DNA of 64,000 nucleotides from Eleginops maclovinus (Eukaryota > Chordata > Actinopteri > Perciformes > Eleginopidae): contig NC_086352.1 in NCBI RefSeq assembly GCF_036324505.1, positions 35,044,344 through 35,108,343 on the forward strand. The letters are read 5' to 3'. How positions within the stretch are numbered: position 1 is the first letter of the stretch; each line of letters begins with the position of its first letter. The notes under the pieces were generated by a model. It was given only the letters and a program-made list of their open reading frames with translations. It was not told where the DNA came from and ran no database searches. Of this stretch, positions 61,601-64,000 are shown one piece after another. Made by a program: the position numbers and the translations under genes.

Positions 61601-62313
61601 CAGATTTCAGAGAAACACACTGCAGCAGGCACTCTTACAATGTCCTGTGATATAGGCGCATTTCTAAACGATTGAACTGACTTACTGTCATTGTTCCTGA
61701 TGTTATAGATTTTTTATGTTATTAAAATCCTTCTCATATTCGACAACAAAGATGGCGCGTAACTGGCACGGGCCAGACTGCCTACGTGTACATTGCTGTT
61801 ATTTTGGAATATTTCCCCCGTGTTATTACATTTCATAACCTTATGGAAAAAGCCTGCTAAAACGTAATCAATATAAAAGGTATTCATGTTGGAAAGGGGT
61901 GCAGTCTCGAGTCAATATCTCCCCTTATAGGCGAAGGACCACCCAGCACTCATGAGGACTTCACAACGTTTATGTAACATGCAGTAAATGAACACACATC
62001 AGCTTCAAACACCTTTCATCATGTTTTAAGCTGACGTTATACACAGATAATAACGACACTACAAACAAGTTAGCAGCGGTACTGAAGTTGAAAGTTAAAG
62101 GGAAGTAAGACCCACCTCTAACATCCAGGTGGCAACTATTTTCCTCATTTTGGGCACAATTTCTTTCTGAACACACTTGAAGTAGTTGGGCGACGGTAGG
62201 TAGTTCTCCTCTGCTTTCAGCATGGTGTTCAGAACTCTGTCGTTCAGCAGGTTCACGTCCTGGTAGGCTCTCCTGATGGAGTCCACCTCGCAGCACAGCA
62301 GCTGGTCCTCCAT
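58634..62313 (-). CDS. ccnd1: Cyclin D1
   Basis: Five coding exons, all GT-AG and in phase: 62313-62116, 60759-60544, 59554-59395, 59039-58891 and 58789-58634. They give 292 residues (human 295). Residues 5-9 (LLCCE) are the LxCxE motif for binding RB. The cyclin box runs from about residue 55 ([11 protein letters not shown]) through [20 protein letters not shown] and [12 protein letters not shown] to [11 protein letters not shown], and contains the CDK4/6 contact lysine-glutamate region. The second fold ends near [15 protein letters not shown]. The C-terminus [12 protein letters not shown] keeps the GSK3-beta phospho-site (human Thr286, here Thr283) that controls export and degradation. The acidic run before it is shorter (VDEDVD) than in human. 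Cyclin D1 activates CDK4/6 to phosphorylate RB and start S phase. LLCCEV at the start, exon borders and the lto1 neighbour make ccnd1 rather than ccnd2 or ccnd3 the assignment. Confidence 0.97.
60828..60880 (-). promoter_or_regulatory. G-rich tract in ccnd1 intron 1, possible RNA G-quadruplex
   Basis: In transcript orientation there are at least four runs of five or more G, separated by one to three bases, ending about 70 bases before the exon 2 acceptor. Confidence 0.5.
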
Positions 62314-62564
62314 AGCACTTCACTTAGTATTATTATCACCGCCGTTTATAAAATGCTCAGTATCGCTCTGTACAAATATCACTCTATGACTGAAGGAGCA
62401 GGTTACAGCACACAGAAGGATATTCCTCTAATTTTAAATAATTTTAAATCACTTTCTTTCTTCTCGCTGCTACTGCGAGCTGTTGCTCCTCCGGTGTGCG
62501 CGAGCCGTCTGAAGCACAGAACGCTTCCCTTCGCGAGACAAAAAGCCCTGACTCGCGCACGTAC

Positions 62565-62566
<2 letters not shown>

Positions 62567-62647
<81 letters not shown>
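62567..62647. repeat. (AC)n microsatellite in the ccnd1 promoter/5' UTR
   Basis: About 40 units between the CRE and the start codon. Confidence 0.95.
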
Positions 62648-62649
<2 letters not shown>

Positions 62650-62696
62650 GTTCATCAGCGAGCGCGCGCTGAATAGGAGGAGGTGGTGGAGCGCGG

Positions 62697-62704
62697 TGAC
62701 GTCA
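62697..62704. promoter_or_regulatory. CRE (CREB/ATF site), TGACGTCA
   Basis: Perfect palindromic cAMP response element 384 bases upstream of the ccnd1 start codon. A CRE is a known element of the human CCND1 promoter. Confidence 0.6.
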
Positions 62705-63489
62705 GCTGTTGTTAGGAGGCGGGGGGATCAAAGAGACTGGCAGTCTGCTAGGGAGCGCGCGAGGAAGGGATTCTATTATATACATATATAAGGAAAGAGG
62801 GAGAGGGGAGGTTCCCCCCCCCCCACACTCTCTGCCGCCACTGCCCCCTCCTCCTATAGCCTGGTAGCTTCTGAGGAGGTGGTGGGAGGTCCGCGGCTCA
62901 GAGTCCCCGGTGGAGAGGTTGACTGGGGGGAGGGTGGCAGCTTGGTGTCGGTAGGGGGCGATAACGGCGCACACCCCTTCTTCCTCTTCTTCCCCAACAC
63001 TCAATGAAAGCTATTTCCACAAACTGAGTGAACATGAGGTGAGCACATGGGACAATAGTGCAGTGTGAAACACACAGTGGGCTGCTGCTTTATCTCTCTC
63101 CATTAATGTGAACTCCAACCCAGGGGACAGGTTAGGATAAAGTCTCAGCATCTGTCATAAACAGACACAGTATTAGCTACCTATGAACCCAGTTACCTGT
63201 AATATATACTTTCATGAGAGGAGGTGAATTGTTGTGCACGTAAGCTCTGTAATGTAGTTAAATGAACATAAAGGTCACCATGTGGCTCCCTCAGACTGAT
63301 CTGATGTGAGTCTGAGGTCTAAAAAGTCCTTGTTTGAGGACTGGTGAGTCAACATCTGTAAATGGGAACCCCACTGTTTGCATATTAACTTTCTGATGTC
63401 AAAAGGGGATCGATCTATGTTTATATATTTAGCACAAAAAAAAAATGACACATTACAAAATGAAGGGGAATGTAAAGTTTAAAGTTGTA

Positions 63490-63491
<2 letters not shown>

Positions 63492-63578
<87 letters not shown>
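63492..63578. repeat. (AC)n microsatellite
   Basis: About 43 units. Flanking DNA from 63005 to 64000 shows no recognisable gene. Confidence 0.95.
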
Positions 63579-63583
<5 letters not shown>

Positions 63584-64000
63584 GAGGAGACTGGAGTTTC
63601 ACCAATGGGAGGAATTGCTGTTACTAGGCAGATGTCGGCATAACTTTTCATGTGGGGAAAAGTTCAGTGCACTGGAGGAGTTGACATTGTTATTGATAAC
63701 CCTATCAAAGTCCTTTGATGTGGTATAGTCTTTCACATAATCAATACGGGCTTTATCTATTGGCACCACGCTTTATATGGAGCCTATATCCCTGCTGCGT
63801 TATTAAGAATGAAAAGAGGACAGCAGCATACTGTATATTAATACACATCTTTGAAACAAAGCACATCAATCAGAGCATGGAGCCGTGTATTGGTTGCTTA
63901 AGTTAAAACCAGCATTTACTCTTAAGTTATGCACTTTTTTAATCTAGTTTCAATATGAATTGGAGCCTTTCACATTCCTGGAATTCCTCCTGGCCTATTG

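Larger units (their letters stand above)
62314..63000 (-). promoter_or_regulatory. ccnd1: ccnd1 5' UTR and promoter region
   Basis: Upstream of the start codon lie a long (TG)n tract (62567-62647), a consensus CRE TGACGTCA at 62697-62704, an adjacent GC-box-like CCCCCCGCCTCC at about 62715-62726, and GC-rich sequence to 62960. Human CCND1 has a CRE about 50 bases before its start site. By analogy the start of transcription would fall near 62645, which would put the TG tract in or next to the 5' UTR. A TATATA-like patch near 62776-62790 lies farther upstream. Confidence 0.5.

Overview
The window is genomic DNA from a ray-finned (teleost) fish. The evidence is fish-type mobile elements (Rex3 and Rex1-like LINEs, several hAT and Tc1 elements, an ISL2EU-type element), very many long (CA)n tracts, and two recognisable multi-exon vertebrate genes. 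These two genes are lto1 (oraov1, + strand, 41534-45562) and ccnd1 (cyclin D1, - strand, 58634-62313). They converge, as in the CCND1-LTO1-FGF19-FGF4-FGF3 block of other vertebrates. fgf19, the expected next neighbour, was not recognised anywhere to the left of lto1.

Layout. 1-1.6 kb: scraps of transposon coding sequence. 1648-6707: an old hAT element with its own degraded 8-bp target duplication, interrupted by a Rex3 LINE copy (about 2221-4640) and by a 600-bp palindromic-ended MITE (5281-5880) that sits in the transposase reading frame with a perfect 8-bp duplication. 6.7-12.7 kb: non-coding DNA with microsatellites, MITE copies and a Rex1-like LINE remnant. 12791-16903: an ISL2EU-type element with two antiparallel genes whose exons interdigitate (THAP/DDE transposase and SWIM/YqaJ nuclease). 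It is inserted in another repeat, and a related uninterrupted copy of that repeat lies at 53990-54330. 17-32 kb: mostly non-coding, with two arrays of one 40-bp minisatellite, MITEs, a tRNA-Arg(CCT) gene and tRNA-like relics. 32.7-33.9 kb: a Tc1 transposase pseudogene. 35093-38558: a nearly intact hAT transposon with introns, perfect 8-bp duplications and one frameshifting deletion. 41.3-45.6 kb: lto1. 45.6-56 kb: repeat-rich DNA, including a homogeneous 57-bp satellite that appears to be amplified from a MITE end. 56.1-63 kb: ccnd1 with a long probable 3' UTR and a GC-rich promoter.

Functionally, only ccnd1 (G1/S control with CDK4/6), lto1 (adaptor for Fe-S cluster delivery to ABCE1, with YAE1) and one tRNA look like host genes. 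Everything else with coding character is transposon-derived, and most of it is broken. No new host system was identified. The most unusual structures are the interdigitated ISL2EU genes, the nested-insertion chronology, the MITE-derived satellite open in both strands, and (TG)n tracts abutting two lto1 splice acceptors.
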